From assembly GCF_036014215.1 (NCBI RefSeq), contig NZ_CP107921.1, positions 5,897,501 through 5,961,500 on the forward strand: DNA of 64,000 nucleotides, given 5' to 3'. The notes below the pieces were generated by a model, which saw only the letters and a list, made by a program, of their open reading frames with translations, had not been told where the DNA came from and ran no database searches. The position numbers and the translations under genes are program-made. Source of the DNA: Streptomyces sp. NBC_00440 (GTDB taxonomy: Bacteria; Actinomycetota; Actinomycetes; Streptomycetales; Streptomycetaceae). Below, piece by piece: positions 24,803 to 34,664 of this stretch. Each line of letters starts with the position of its first letter. The first letter of the stretch is position 1.

Positions 24803-25139
24803 CTGCACCAATTGGGCCGTCAATGGCGGCCGTTGGGCGTGATGTCCGAACTGGCGCTTTAGTGAGGAAGATTTCCGCTCAGCCGGTCCTGGCGTCCGGA
24901 TAACGGAAGCTCATTAAGCGCATCACGGTTGCGCATACTTTCACCTTCAGGTCTGGCGGGTGATCGCAACCGCGATGAAGACTCCGTGCATTGAGCATCG
25001 TCGTGCCCTTGTGCGACGAGTCATGAACACATTCCGTCACTTCAGCACAGTGGCATCACCCGATGCGCTTGATGCACAGCAGCCGCCACCGCGGCAGGTA
25101 CGGGCCGGCCACCGCCGGCCGGGAGGGGTCAAAGGCACT
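24803..25139. other. Leader region of the oligopeptide transporter operon (337 bp)
   Basis: It holds a small hairpin GGCCG-N7-CGGCC at 24815-24831, a relatively AT-rich stretch (24890-25080) likely to contain the operon promoter (TTAAGC, CATACT near 24913-24942), and GGGAGGGG before the first gene. The permease frame stays open back to 24960, but its third codon positions there are not G/C-biased, so I treat it as untranslated leader. Confidence 0.55.
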
Positions 25140-26138
25140 GTGACCGCACCGATCGAGACCACCGGATCGACTGCCGAAGCGCAGCCGGAGGCAGTACTCA
25201 CGGGGGCCACGCAGAGCCAGATCGAGGGCCGTTCACTCGGCCGGATCGCCTGGACGCGTTTCAAGCGGGACAAGGTCGCCATGGCCGGCGGGGTCGTCGT
25301 GATCCTGCTGGTGCTGGTCGCCGTCCTGTCCAAGCCGATCCAGGCGATGTTCGGGCTCGACCCCAACGACTTCCACCAGAACCTGGTCGATCCGGCTCTG
25401 CTGGCGCCCAAGGGCAGCTTCGGCGGCATCAGTTGGAGTCACCCGCTCGGTGTGGAGCCGCAGACGGGCCGGGACATCCTGGCGCGCATCATCGAGGGCT
25501 CCTGGGTCTCCCTGGTGGTCGCGGCGGGGTCGACGCTCCTCTCGGTCGTCATCGGCGTCGTCATGGGCGTGGTGGCCGGCTTCTACGGCGGCTGGGTGGA
25601 CAGCGGCATCAGCCGCCTGATGGACACCTTCCTGGCGTTCCCGCTGCTGCTCTTCGCGATCTCCATCTCCGCCTCGTTGCAGGGCAACGCGTTCGGCCTG
25701 AGCGGGCTGACGCTCCGTATCTGCGTACTGATCTTCGTGATCGGCTTCTTCAACTGGCCCTACATGGGCCGTATTGTCCGGGCGCAGACGCTGAGTCTGC
25801 GTGAACGGGAGTTCGTCGAGGCCGCCCGCTCGCTGGGGGCCCGCGGGCCCTTCATCCTCTTCCGCGAGCTGCTCCCGAACCTGATCGCGCCGATCCTCGT
25901 CTACTCGACGCTGCTGATCCCCACCAACATCCTCTTCGAGGCGTCCCTGAGCTTCCTCGGCGTGGGCATCCAGCCGCCGCAGGCCTCCTGGGGCGGCATG
26001 TTGTCCACCGCGGTCGACCTCTACCAGGTCGACCCGATGTTCATGGTCATTCCCGGCCTGGCGATCTTCATCACCGTGCTGGCCTTCAATCTGCTGGGGG
26101 ACGGGCTGCGCGACGCACTCGACCCCCGTGGCAAGTAA
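25140..26138 (+). CDS. Oligopeptide/dipeptide ABC transporter permease (DppC/OppC-type)
   Basis: Inner-membrane subunit of a peptide importer, 332 residues. An N-terminal charged tail leads to the DppC-type first helix (RIAWTRFKRDKVAMAGGVVVILLVLVAVL), a periplasmic segment HPLGVEPQTGRDILARI, and five further helices. The EAA loop that docks with the ATPase reads EFVEAARSLGARGPFILFRELLPNL. The C-terminus DGLRDALDPRGK is characteristic. GTG 25140 is supported by GGGAGGGG upstream. This is the first gene of the operon, so the order is permease C, binding protein, permease B, ATPase D, ATPase F. That order differs from the usual binding-protein-first operon. Confidence 0.93.
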   Translation: MTAPIETTGSTAEAQPEAVLTGATQSQIEGRSLGRIAWTRFKRDKVAMAGGVVVILLVLVAVLSKPIQAMFGLDPNDFHQNLVDPALLAPKGSFGGISWSHPLGVEPQTGRDILARIIEGSWVSLVVAAGSTLLSVVIGVVMGVVAGFYGGWVDSGISRLMDTFLAFPLLLFAISISASLQGNAFGLSGLTLRICVLIFVIGFFNWPYMGRIVRAQTLSLREREFVEAARSLGARGPFILFRELLPNLIAPILVYSTLLIPTNILFEASLSFLGVGIQPPQASWGGMLSTAVDLYQVDPMFMVIPGLAIFITVLAFNLLGDGLRDALDPRGK

Positions 26139-26184
26139 TCGCGGCCATGCCGCACACCGGACAACCGAGGGGGCTTTCCTCAGC

Positions 26185-27930
26185 ATGAAGAGCAGAAAGA
26201 CGGCAGCGGCCATAGCCGCGACGGTAGCGCTGGGGCTCGCTGCCACCGCTTGCGGGAGCAGTGACAGTGGCAGCGGGGGCAGCCACGCCAAGGCCGACGC
26301 AGCTCTGACCAGCATCGTCAACAAGACCGACAAGAAGGGGGGAACGGTCACTTACGAGCACGCCAGTGGCCCGGACTCCCTGGACCCCGGCAACACGTAC
26401 TACGGCTGGGTGCAGAACTTCTCCCGGCTCTACGCGCGTGCACTGGTGACCTTCAAGCCGGCTCCGGGCAAGGAAGGGCTCAAGATCGTGCCCGACCTGG
26501 CGACGAGCCTCGGCAAGGCCACGCCGGACGCCAAGACCTGGACGTACCACATCCGCAAGGGCGTGAAGTTCCAGGACGGCTCCGTGATCACCTCGAAGGA
26601 CGTCAAGTACGCCGTCGAGCGGACCTTCGCCCGTGAGGCGCTGTCCAACGGGCCCACGTACTTCAGCACGTACCTCAAGGGCGGCGACAAGTACAAGGGT
26701 CCCTACAAGGACAAGTCGCCCGGCGGCCTCAAGTCCATCGAGACCCCGGACGACTCCACGATCGTCTTCCACCTGGACAAGCCGTTCGCGGACATGGACT
26801 ACCTGGCCTCGTTCTCGCAGACGGCGCCGGTGCCGCAGAAGGCCGACAAGGGCGCTTCGTACGTCCAGAACATCGTGTCATCGGGCCCGTACAAGTTCGC
26901 CTCGTACAGCGAGAGCCGGGGCGCGACGCTGGTCCGCAACCCGCAGTGGGACCCGAAGACGGACCCGATCCGCAAGGCGCTGCCGAACAAGATCGTCCTG
27001 AACTTCAACGTCCAGCCGACGACCGTCGACGAGCACCTGCTCAACGACACCAGTACGGCGGACATCGCCGGTACCGGTCTTCAGTCCAAGACCCAGCCGA
27101 AGGTCATCACCAAGGCCACCGAGAAGGCGAAGACGGACGACCCGTACGCCGGCGCGCTGCAGTACCTCGCGCTGAACGTGCACGTGAAGCCGTTCGACAA
27201 CGCCGACTGCCGCAAGGCCGTGCAGTACGTCGCGGACAAGGCCGACATGGTCGACGCGATCGGCGGCGAGGTCCGGGGTGACCCGGCGACGACCGTCATC
27301 CCGCCGGGTGTCTCGGGCTACAAGAAGTTCGACCTGTACCCGACTGCCGGCAACAAGGGCAACGTTGCCAAGGCCAAGCAGTACCTGGCCAAGTGCGGTA
27401 AGCCCAAGGGCTTCAAGACGACGCTGACCGCCCGCTCCGACCGTCCCGACGAGGTCACCAGCGCCACGCAGCTCCAGCAGAGCCTGAAGAAGATCGGCAT
27501 CGTCGCCGACATCAAGACGTTCCCGTCGGACAAGTACTTCACCGACTTCGCGGGCGTCCCGGACTGGGTCCACAAGAACGACGCCGGAATGATGATGATG
27601 GCGTGGGGCGCCGACTGGCCGGCCGGCTTCGGCTACATCGACCAGATCGTCGACGGCAAGGCCATCAAGGCCTCCGGTGGCACCAACCTGATGGAGCTCA
27701 ACGACCCGAAGATCAACGCGGAGATCGTCAAGGGCATCGGGACGCTGGACACCGCGAAGCGCAACGCCACCTGGGGCACGGTCGACCAGATGGTGATGGA
27801 GAACGCCTCGCTGGTGCCGCTGTTCTACCGCAAGAACCTGCTCTACCGCCCGGACTCGGCGGCGAACGTAACGGTCAGCCAGGCGTACCTCGGCATGTAC
27901 GACTACGCGCTGATGACCTCGACCAAGTAA
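26185..27930 (+). CDS. Oligopeptide-binding lipoprotein (SBP family 5)
   Basis: Extracytoplasmic substrate-binding protein of 581 residues for the ABC importer. Its lipoprotein signal is KSRKTAAAIAATVALGLAATACGSS, with the lipobox Cys followed by a Ser/Gly linker. SBP_bac_5 features include GGTVTYEHASGPDSLDP, the WTYHIRKGVKFQDGSVITSKDVKYAVER signature, IVSSGPYKFASYSE and a C-terminal lobe with LVPLFYRKNLLYR. The ligand is presumably an oligopeptide, but binding residues alone do not tell its length. It is 46 bp downstream of the first permease gene; GAGGGGG lies about 11 nt before the ATG. Loss of such importers in Streptomyces can affect development (BldK), though this is a different locus. 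Confidence 0.95.
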   Translation: MKSRKTAAAIAATVALGLAATACGSSDSGSGGSHAKADAALTSIVNKTDKKGGTVTYEHASGPDSLDPGNTYYGWVQNFSRLYARALVTFKPAPGKEGLKIVPDLATSLGKATPDAKTWTYHIRKGVKFQDGSVITSKDVKYAVERTFAREALSNGPTYFSTYLKGGDKYKGPYKDKSPGGLKSIETPDDSTIVFHLDKPFADMDYLASFSQTAPVPQKADKGASYVQNIVSSGPYKFASYSESRGATLVRNPQWDPKTDPIRKALPNKIVLNFNVQPTTVDEHLLNDTSTADIAGTGLQSKTQPKVITKATEKAKTDDPYAGALQYLALNVHVKPFDNADCRKAVQYVADKADMVDAIGGEVRGDPATTVIPPGVSGYKKFDLYPTAGNKGNVAKAKQYLAKCGKPKGFKTTLTARSDRPDEVTSATQLQQSLKKIGIVADIKTFPSDKYFTDFAGVPDWVHKNDAGMMMMAWGADWPAGFGYIDQIVDGKAIKASGGTNLMELNDPKINAEIVKGIGTLDTAKRNATWGTVDQMVMENASLVPLFYRKNLLYRPDSAANVTVSQAYLGMYDYALMTSTK

Positions 27931-28024
27931 CACACCTGTTCATCGACAGCACCCCCTGAAAGGCAGGTGAAGGCGCCGGGACGGACGGGCCTACCCCGTC
28001 CGTCCGACCCGGCGCCGCACGGCT

Positions 28025-29035
28025 GTGGCTGCGTACATCATCCGACGCGTATTCGCCGCGGTGTTGCTGCTGCTGGTGGTCAGCGCAGTCACCTTCGCGA
28101 TCTTCTTCCTCGTCCCCCGCCTCGGCGGGCAGACGACCGACTCCATGGCCGCCCAGTTCGTGGGCAAGAGCCCCGACCCCGCGACGCTCGCCGCGGTCAA
28201 GAAGAACCTGGGGCTCGACCAGCCCCTCTACGAGCAGTACTGGCACTTCATCAAGGGCATCGTTGTCGGCGCGAACTACCACTTCGGGCCCGACCCCGCG
28301 GTGTGCCACGCGCCGTGCTTCGGCTACTCCTTCAAGACCCACTCGGCCGTCTGGCCCGAGATCGAGCAGCGTATTCCGGTGACGCTGTCGCTCGCGGTCG
28401 GTGCGGCGGTCATCTGGGTCATCACCGGTGTCGCGACCGGCGTGCTCTCCGCACTCAAGCGGGGCTCGCTCGTCGACCGGCTGGCGATGGGCGTGGCACT
28501 GGCCGGCGTCTCGCTGCCGATGTTCTTCACCGGTCTCGTCTCGCTCGCCCTGTTCAGCTTCCACTGGACGATCTGGGGCGATCTGCGGTTCGTGTCCTTC
28601 ACGGACAATCCGGCGGAGTGGGCCTGGAACCTGATCCTCCCCTGGTGCACCCTCGCCTTCCTGTACTCGGCGCTCTACGCCCGGCTCACCCGGGCCGGGA
28701 TGCTGGAGACCATGGGCGAGGACTACATCAGAACCGCGCGGGCCAAGGGTCTGCGGGAGCGGAACGTGGTCGTCAAGCACGGCCTGCGCGCCGCGCTGAC
28801 CCCGCTCGTCACCATCTTCGGGATGGACTTCGCGCTGCTCATCGGCGGCGCGGTCATCACGGAGACCGTCTTCTCCTTCCAGGGGATGGGGGCCTACGCC
28901 ATCCAGGGCGTGACCCGCAGCGACCTCCCGATCGTCATGGGTGTGACGCTGGTGGCCGCCTTCTTCATCGTTGTCTGCAACCTGCTGGTGGACCTTGTGT
29001 ACGCCGCGATCGACCCCCGGGTGAGGCTCTCATGA
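28025..29035 (+). CDS. Oligopeptide/dipeptide ABC transporter permease (DppB/OppB-type)
   Basis: Second membrane subunit, 336 residues. The start AAYIIRRVFAAVLLLLVVSAVTFAIFFLVPRLGG is the classic DppB N-terminal helix; the N-terminal region then continues GLDQPLYEQYWHFIKGI. The ATPase-docking loop reads DYIRTARAKGLRERNVVVKHGLRAALTPLV, and the final helix ends [16 protein letters not shown] short Cys-containing periplasmic insert (VCHAPCFGYSFK) is unusual and could form a disulfide. It begins 94 bp after the binding-protein gene and overlaps the next ATPase gene by 4 bp (ATGA). No clear ribosome binding site precedes the GTG. Confidence 0.94.
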   Translation: MAAYIIRRVFAAVLLLLVVSAVTFAIFFLVPRLGGQTTDSMAAQFVGKSPDPATLAAVKKNLGLDQPLYEQYWHFIKGIVVGANYHFGPDPAVCHAPCFGYSFKTHSAVWPEIEQRIPVTLSLAVGAAVIWVITGVATGVLSALKRGSLVDRLAMGVALAGVSLPMFFTGLVSLALFSFHWTIWGDLRFVSFTDNPAEWAWNLILPWCTLAFLYSALYARLTRAGMLETMGEDYIRTARAKGLRERNVVVKHGLRAALTPLVTIFGMDFALLIGGAVITETVFSFQGMGAYAIQGVTRSDLPIVMGVTLVAAFFIVVCNLLVDLVYAAIDPRVRLS

Positions 29036-30126
29036 GCGACGTGCGCAAGAAGGGTTCCGGCGAGCCCGCGAAGAGCGGCCCGGCCGGTGCGCCGTCCGAG
29101 GACGCCAAGAGCTTCCTCTCGGTGCGGGACCTGCGGATCCACTTCGACACCGACGACGGCCTGGTCAAGTCCGTGGACGGCGTCAGCTTCGACCTGAAGG
29201 CCGGTCAGACGCTCGGCATCGTCGGCGAGTCCGGCTCGGGCAAGTCCGTGACCTCACTGGGGATCATGGGCCTGCACAACTCGGACCGGGCGCGGATCTC
29301 CGGTGAGATCTGGCTCGACGGCGAGGAGCTGATCGGAGCGGGGCCCGAGCGGGTCCGCAATCTCCGCGGCCAGAAGATGTCCATGATCTTCCAGGACCCG
29401 CTGTCGGCGCTGCACCCGTACTACAGCATCGGCGCGCAGATCGTGGAGGCCTACCGCGTCCACAACAAGGTCGACAAGAAGACCGCGCGCACGCGTGCGG
29501 TCGAGATGCTCGACCGGGTCGGCATCCCCGAGCCGCAACGGCGCTTCGAGGACTACCCGCACCAGTTCTCCGGCGGTATGCGCCAGCGCGCGATGATCGC
29601 GATGTCTCTGGTCAACAACCCCGAACTGCTCATCGCCGACGAGCCGACGACCGCCCTGGACGTGACTGTCCAGGCGCAGATCCTCGACCTCATCCGCGAT
29701 CTGCAGAGTGAGTTCGGCTCGGCGGTCGTCATCATCACCCACGACCTCGGCGTCGTCGCCGAGATCGCGGACGAGCTCCTGGTGATGTACGCGGGCCGCT
29801 GCATCGAGCGCGGCTCGGCCGAGAAGGTCTTCTACGGGCCCCAGCACCCCTACACCTGGGGGCTGCTGGGCTCCATGCCGCGCATCGACCGTGAGCAGAC
29901 CGAGCGTCTGGTGCCCGTCAAGGGCTCCCCGCCCAGCCTGATCAACGTGCCGTCCGGCTGCGCCTTCCACCCGCGCTGCCCGTACGCCGACGTGCCCAAG
30001 GACAACATCACCCGCACCGAGCGTCCTGAGCTGCGGGAGGGCACGGAGGGGCACTTCTCCGCGTGCCACATGACGAAGGCGCAGCGGGAAAAGATCTGGA
30101 CCGAAGAGATTGCGCCGAAGCTGTGA
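29032..30126 (+). CDS. Oligopeptide ABC transporter ATP-binding protein (DppD/OppD-type)
   Basis: ATPase subunit of 364 residues that powers peptide import. Walker [22 protein letters not shown]-loop [14 protein letters not shown], signature [19 protein letters not shown], Walker [21 protein letters not shown] and H-loop [10 protein letters not shown] are all intact. The C-terminal oligopeptide extension contains the Cys-rich [13 protein letters not shown] segment, which in related proteins can bind an iron-sulfur cluster. The first 30 residues are a charged extension. The start overlaps the permease stop and the end overlaps the next gene's start (GTGA), indicating tight coupling. Confidence 0.96.
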   Translation: MSDVRKKGSGEPAKSGPAGAPSEDAKSFLSVRDLRIHFDTDDGLVKSVDGVSFDLKAGQTLGIVGESGSGKSVTSLGIMGLHNSDRARISGEIWLDGEELIGAGPERVRNLRGQKMSMIFQDPLSALHPYYSIGAQIVEAYRVHNKVDKKTARTRAVEMLDRVGIPEPQRRFEDYPHQFSGGMRQRAMIAMSLVNNPELLIADEPTTALDVTVQAQILDLIRDLQSEFGSAVVIITHDLGVVAEIADELLVMYAGRCIERGSAEKVFYGPQHPYTWGLLGSMPRIDREQTERLVPVKGSPPSLINVPSGCAFHPRCPYADVPKDNITRTERPELREGTEGHFSACHMTKAQREKIWTEEIAPKL

Positions 30127-31565
30127 CTGATCAGAAGAAGAAGGCGGAGAAGAAGAAGGCTCCGCAGACTCCCGGGGCTTCCGAGGCACCGAAGGTTCCG
30201 CAGCAGGCGTCCAAGGGTTCCGCGGCGGCTTCCGCCAAGGACACCGGGGCGGAGCCGCTGCTGAGGGTCACCGACCTGGTCAAGCACTTCCCGATCACCA
30301 AGGGATTGCTCAAGCGCAAGGTGGGCGCGGTCCAGGCCGTGGACGGGCTGTCGTTCGACGTGTATCCGGGGGAGACCCTGGGCGTCGTCGGCGAGTCGGG
30401 CTGCGGCAAGTCGACCATGGGCCGGCTGATCACGCGGCTGCTCGAACCGACCGGTGGCAAGGTCGAGTTCGAGGGCCGGGACATCACGCATCTGTCCACC
30501 GGGCAGATGCGGCCGATGCGCCGCGACGTCCAGATGATCTTCCAGGACCCGTACGGCTCGCTGAACCCCCGGCACACCATCGGCGGGATCGTCGGCACCC
30601 CCTTCCGGCTCCAGGGCGTCGAGCCCGAGGGCGGCGTGAAGAAGGAGGTCCAGGGCCTGCTGGAGCTGGTGGGCCTCAGCCCCGAGCACTACAACCGGTA
30701 CCCGCACGAGTTCTCCGGCGGCCAGCGCCAGCGCATCGGTATCGCCCGCGCGCTCGCGCTGCGGCCCAAGCTCGTCGTCGCGGACGAGCCGGTCTCGGCG
30801 CTGGACGTGTCGATCCAGGCGCAGGTGGTGAACCTGCTGGACGACCTCCAGAGCGAGCTCGGTCTGACCTATGTGATCATCGCGCACGACCTCTCCGTCA
30901 TCCGCCATGTCTCGGACCGGATCGCGGTGATGTACCTCGGGAAGATCGTCGAGCTGGCGGACCGCAAGTCGCTGTACGAGTCGCCGATGCACCCGTACAC
31001 CAAGGCGCTGCTCTCGGCGGTGCCGGTGCCCGACCCGCGGCGCAAGGGGACCAGGAGCGACCGGATCCGGCTGGAGGGCGATGTCCCTTCACCGATCTCG
31101 CCGCCGGCCGGCTGCCGGTTCCACACCCGGTGCTGGAAGGCGACGGAGATCTGCGGGGTGCAGGAGCCGCCGCTGCTGCAGCTGCGGACCGGGCACCAGG
31201 TGGCCTGCCACCACCCGGAGAACGCACCCGACCAGGTGCCGGGCGAGGAGCGGCTGCCGCAGGCGCGGGAGGCGGCCGAGCTGGTTTCGGTCGCGAAGCC
31301 CGAGCCGGCCGACCAGTCCGCGGCGAAGCCGGCCGAGGACGCGGCGGCGGAGAAGCCGTCGGCGAAGGGCGGTCCGGCGAAGGGCGCTTCAGCCAAGGAC
31401 AGTCCGGCGAAGGACAGTCCGGCCAAGGACAGTTCAGCGAAGGACGGTTCAGCCGAGGACGGTTCGGTCGAAGGCGCCACGGCGGAGAACACCGCGGTGG
31501 AGGACACCGCGGCGGGTGACACCGCGGTGGATCCGGAGGCCGAGGCCGGGCCCGACGCGAAGTAG
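30123..31565 (+). CDS. Oligopeptide ABC transporter ATP-binding protein (DppF/OppF-type) with repeat tail
   Basis: Second ATPase, 480 residues, about 120 longer than typical OppF. An N-terminal Lys-rich extension ([20 protein letters not shown]) precedes the ATPase core: Walker [21 protein letters not shown], signature [19 protein letters not shown], Walker [22 protein letters not shown]-loop [10 protein letters not shown], and the C-terminal [15 protein letters not shown] segment. After about residue 380 the chain becomes low complexity, with seven 15-bp repeats encoding AK(D/G)S(P/S)-type pentapeptides and then a Glu/Thr/Ala tail. The tail has no known domain and is probably disordered. The start overlaps the preceding gene by 4 bp. 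Confidence 0.95.
   Translation: MTDQKKKAEKKKAPQTPGASEAPKVPQQASKGSAAASAKDTGAEPLLRVTDLVKHFPITKGLLKRKVGAVQAVDGLSFDVYPGETLGVVGESGCGKSTMGRLITRLLEPTGGKVEFEGRDITHLSTGQMRPMRRDVQMIFQDPYGSLNPRHTIGGIVGTPFRLQGVEPEGGVKKEVQGLLELVGLSPEHYNRYPHEFSGGQRQRIGIARALALRPKLVVADEPVSALDVSIQAQVVNLLDDLQSELGLTYVIIAHDLSVIRHVSDRIAVMYLGKIVELADRKSLYESPMHPYTKALLSAVPVPDPRRKGTRSDRIRLEGDVPSPISPPAGCRFHTRCWKATEICGVQEPPLLQLRTGHQVACHHPENAPDQVPGEERLPQAREAAELVSVAKPEPADQSAAKPAEDAAAEKPSAKGGPAKGASAKDSPAKDSPAKDSSAKDGSAEDGSVEGATAENTAVEDTAAGDTAVDPEAEAGPDAK
31362..31466 (+). repeat. 15-bp coding minisatellite in the ATPase tail, seven copies
   Basis: Units of GCGAAGGACAGTCCG type run at 31362, 31377, 31392, 31407, 31422, 31437 and 31452. Substitutions between units are mostly synonymous or exchange Gly/Asp and Pro/Ser. 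Being a multiple of three, copy-number change would keep the frame. Confidence 0.85.
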
Positions 31566-31687
31566 TCCGCCACGAGAGGTGGCGCGGGCTTGCCCATGAC
31601 GAGTTGGTAAAGTCATGTACATGCCTAAACGGGAGAGTGCAGAGTCAGCGTGTCCGTAACAACGGCACACGCACGAAGGACAGACTC

Positions 31688-33079
31688 TTGGCGCTCTCCC
31701 GTTCGGCACGTCTGGCCGCACTCGCCACCGCGACGGCCGCCCTCTGTGTCATCGCCGCCGCTCCGGCACCCTCACCCGGTTCGGCCGGAATCGGCGACCC
31801 CTACTTCCCACAGCTGGGCAACGGCGGCTTCGACGCCCTGCACTACGGCCTCGATGTCGCGTACAACCCGGACACCGGCCGGCTCGACGGCCGTACGACG
31901 GTCACGGCGCGGGCCACCCAGAACCTCTCCTCCTTCGACCTGGACCTCCAGAAGCTGACGGTCGCATCGGTCGAGGTGAACGGCAGACCCGCCCGCTTCA
32001 CCCGCTCCGGCGACGAGATACGCATCACCCCGTCCGGCGCGCTGCGCAAGGGCCGCACCTTCACCGTGCGGGTCGTCTACGGCGGTGTGCCGCAGGCGCT
32101 CAGCGGCCCGATCGTCTTCGGGTCCGACTACGGCTGGATGAAGACCAAGGACGGTGTCTTCGTCGCCTGTGAGCCCAACGCCGCCTCCACCTGGTTCCCT
32201 TCGAGCGACCACCCCTCCGACAAGGCCGCCTTCGACATCACCATCAAGGCGCCCAAGGGGCTGACCGGGGTCTCCAACGGGCGGCTGCTCTCCACCCGTA
32301 CCCAGGGCGCGTCGACCGTCTCGCACTGGCGCGAGTCGCGGCAGATGGCCACCTACCTCGCCACCGCCTCGATCGGCAAGTTCGACGTCAGGACCGGCAG
32401 GACACCCGCCGGCACGCCGATCTACGTGGCCATCGACCCGGTGCTCGCCAACAGCAACGCCGTCGACGTGTACGCCGTGACGGCCGAGGTCACCGACTAC
32501 TGGTCGAAGCTCTTCGGGCCCTATCCGTTCGAGGAGACGGGCGCGGTGGTCGACGACATGCCGCAGGCGGACTTCTCGCTGGAGACCCAGTCCAAGCCGA
32601 GCTACTCCGCCGTACGCGACGAGTCGACGATCGTGCACGAGCTGGCCCACCAGTGGTTCGGCGACTCCGTCTCGGTGAAGCAGTGGAAGGACATCTGGCT
32701 GAACGAGGGCTTCGCCACGTACGCCCAGTGGCTCTGGGACGAACACCAGGGCAAGCGCTCGGCCCACGACGCCTTCCTCGCCGAGTACAACGCGACGCCC
32801 GCGAGCTCCGGTTTCTGGCGGACGAAGGTCGCCGACCCGCAGCGCGACACGATGTTCGCGTCGGCCGTCTACGACCGGGGAGCGATGACGCTCCAGGCGC
32901 TGCGCGACCGGATCGGGGACAAGGCGTTCTTCCGGTTGCTCCCGGCCTGGACGAAGGCGCACCGCTACGGCAACGCCGACACCGGGCAGTTCACCGCCCT
33001 CGCCGAGAAGATCTCCGGGCAGCGGCTCGGCGGATTCTTCGACGCGTGGCTGCGCACTTCGGGCAAACCGGAGTTGTAG
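31688..33079 (+). CDS. Secreted M1-family zinc metallopeptidase (aminopeptidase N-like)
   Basis: Exported gluzincin of 463 residues. The signal peptide ALSRSARLAALATATAALCV ends in an Ala/Pro-rich region. An N-terminal beta saddle domain (HYGLDVAYNPDTGRLDGRTT; ASTWFPSSDHPSDKAAFDI) leads into the catalytic domain with zinc motif HELAHQWFG (His317, Glu318, His321) and the third ligand Glu340 in WLNEGFATYAQW. It is short for M1 and lacks the long C-terminal helical domain, as in many secreted actinobacterial members. TTG 31688 is chosen because GAAGGA lies 7 nt upstream; the frame is open back to 31604. The leader contains a 10-bp palindrome CATGTACATG at 31614-31623. Confidence 0.92.
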   Translation: MALSRSARLAALATATAALCVIAAAPAPSPGSAGIGDPYFPQLGNGGFDALHYGLDVAYNPDTGRLDGRTTVTARATQNLSSFDLDLQKLTVASVEVNGRPARFTRSGDEIRITPSGALRKGRTFTVRVVYGGVPQALSGPIVFGSDYGWMKTKDGVFVACEPNAASTWFPSSDHPSDKAAFDITIKAPKGLTGVSNGRLLSTRTQGASTVSHWRESRQMATYLATASIGKFDVRTGRTPAGTPIYVAIDPVLANSNAVDVYAVTAEVTDYWSKLFGPYPFEETGAVVDDMPQADFSLETQSKPSYSAVRDESTIVHELAHQWFGDSVSVKQWKDIWLNEGFATYAQWLWDEHQGKRSAHDAFLAEYNATPASSGFWRTKVADPQRDTMFASAVYDRGAMTLQALRDRIGDKAFFRLLPAWTKAHRYGNADTGQFTALAEKISGQRLGGFFDAWLRTSGKPEL

Positions 33080-33141
33080 GGCGCGGAGCGGCGAGCCGGG
33101 GCCCGCACGGCAGGGGTGGCGGTCGGGGGTAGAACTGTCGG

Positions 33142-33804
33142 GTGCTCCATGAACTGTTCAACACCTCCGTCCAGCACGCGCTCGACCTCGTGGGGATCTT
33201 CGTCTTCGCGATCTCGGGTGCGCTGCTCGCCGTCCGGAAGAACTTCGACGTCTTCGGGATCGCGGTGTTCGCCGAGGTCACGGCGCTGGGCGGCGGGCTG
33301 TTCCGCGACATCGTGATCGGCGCGGTGCCGCCCGCCGCCTTCACCGACCTCGGGTACTTCATCACCCCGCTGATCGCGGCGGCGCTGGTCTTCTTCCTCC
33401 ATCCGGAGGTCGAACGGATCCAGGCCGGGGTGAACGTCTTCGATGCGGCCGGGCTCGGGCTCTTCTGTGTGGCGGGCACCACCAAGGCGTACGACTACGG
33501 GCTCGGCCTCACCGCCTCCGCCGTGCTGGGCCTCGCCACGGCGGTGGGCGGCGGTGTGCTGCGCGACGTACTGGCCAACGAGACGCCGTCGCTGGTGCGC
33601 TGGGACCGCGACCTGTACGCCGTGCCGGCGATGGTGGGGGCCGCGATGGTGGCCCTCTTCATCCGGTTCGACGTGCTGAGCACCACCACGGGCGTCATCG
33701 CGGTGCTCACCTGCTTCGTGCTGCGGCTGCTCGCGCTGCGCTTCCACTGGCGGGCCCCGCGGGCCTGGCACCGGCGTTCGGCGGCCGTCTCTACCGACGA
33801 GTAA
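33142..33804 (+). CDS. TRIC/UPF0126-family cation channel
   Basis: Membrane protein of 220 residues with seven predicted helices arranged as two inverted three-helix repeats plus one, the fold of trimeric intracellular cation channels. The paired family signatures are visible: ALGGGLFRDIVIGAVPP in the first half and TAVGGGVLRDVLANETPSL in the second; the GGG-x-x-RD motif kinks the pore helices. Bacterial members conduct K+/Na+ in vitro, but the physiological role is unclear. The GTG lies 62 bp after the M1 peptidase gene on the same strand. A TAGAAC sequence 6 nt before the start hints at a leaderless transcript but is off-consensus. Confidence 0.92.
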   Translation: MLHELFNTSVQHALDLVGIFVFAISGALLAVRKNFDVFGIAVFAEVTALGGGLFRDIVIGAVPPAAFTDLGYFITPLIAAALVFFLHPEVERIQAGVNVFDAAGLGLFCVAGTTKAYDYGLGLTASAVLGLATAVGGGVLRDVLANETPSLVRWDRDLYAVPAMVGAAMVALFIRFDVLSTTTGVIAVLTCFVLRLLALRFHWRAPRAWHRRSAAVSTDE

Positions 33805-33814
33805 CTTTGCGGTG

Positions 33815-33820
33815 TACGGT
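33815..33820 (+). promoter_or_regulatory. -10 hexamer TACGGT (leaderless)
   Basis: TACGGT ends 7 nt before the ATG at 33828. No Shine-Dalgarno is present. Confidence 0.5.
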
Positions 33821-33827
33821 GCTGTCC

Positions 33828-34664
33828 ATGGCACAGGCATCCATCGGGGACAGTGAGTTCGACCGCGACACCGCAGTCACCCGTCGTGAAGAAGGCGTCT
33901 ACGACGCGGAGCTCTCCGCGGGCTGGACCATCATCCAGGCGGTCAACGGCGGATATCTGCTGGCCCTGATGGGCCGCGCCCTCGGCGATGCGCTCCCGCA
34001 CCCCGACCCGTTCTCGGTCTCCGCGCACTATGTGACCGCCTCCCGTCCGGGCCCCGCGGTGATCCGTACCCAGACCGTCCGCAGCGGCCGCACGCTCTCC
34101 ACCGGCCAGGCGTCGCTCTTCCAGTACGAGGAGGACGGCACCGAGGTCGAACGGATCCGGGTGCTCGCCTCGTACGGCGACCTGGACGCGCTCTCCGATG
34201 ATGTGCGCACCACGGCGAAGCCGCCGTCGATCCCGCCCATCGAGCACTGCCTGGGCTCCGGCGACGGACCGGCACCCATACCCGGCTCGTCCGCGATCAC
34301 GGACCGTCTGATGCTGAAGCTGGACCCGGCGACCTGCGGGTGGGCCGTGGGCGCGCCGTCCGGCAAGGGCGAGATGCGGGCGTGGTTCGGACTCTCCGAC
34401 GGCCGCGACGCCGATCCGCTCTCGCTGCTGCTGACGGTGGACGCGCTGCCGCCGACCGCGTTCGAACTCGGCATCAAGGGCTGGGTGCCCACGGTCGAAC
34501 TGACCGCCCACGTCAGGTGCCGCCCGGCGCCGGGCCCGCTGCGGGTGTCGATCGTCACGCGCAACCTCGCCGGGGGCTTCCTGGAGGAGGACGCGGAGGT
34601 CTGGGACAGCGCGGACCGCCTGGTGGCTCAGTCCCGGCAACTGGCGCTGGCGCCGCGGGGGTAG
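33828..34664 (+). CDS. Thioesterase-family protein (double hot-dog, TesB-like)
   Basis: Acyl-CoA thioesterase-like protein of 278 residues with two tandem hot-dog folds. The first domain shows VYDAELSAGWTIIQAVNGGYLLALMGRAL and PFSVSAHYVTASRPGPAVIRTQTVRSGRTLSTGQASLFQ; the second includes GEMRAWFGLSDGRDADPLSLLLTVDALPP and WVPTVELTAHVRCRPAPGPLRV. This matches the actinobacterial acyl-CoA thioesterase/4HBT_3 family; substrate chain length is unknown. ATG 33828 is used rather than GTG 33807 because of its leaderless-promoter spacing. It converges on the FabR-like TetR gene, separated by a tandem repeat and a hairpin. Confidence 0.87.
   Translation: MAQASIGDSEFDRDTAVTRREEGVYDAELSAGWTIIQAVNGGYLLALMGRALGDALPHPDPFSVSAHYVTASRPGPAVIRTQTVRSGRTLSTGQASLFQYEEDGTEVERIRVLASYGDLDALSDDVRTTAKPPSIPPIEHCLGSGDGPAPIPGSSAITDRLMLKLDPATCGWAVGAPSGKGEMRAWFGLSDGRDADPLSLLLTVDALPPTAFELGIKGWVPTVELTAHVRCRPAPGPLRVSIVTRNLAGGFLEEDAEVWDSADRLVAQSRQLALAPRG

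Noticed and set aside
24960..25139. N-terminal extension of the OppC-like permease
   Set aside because: Third codon positions lack G/C bias and the family starts near 25140, where a ribosome binding site is present.
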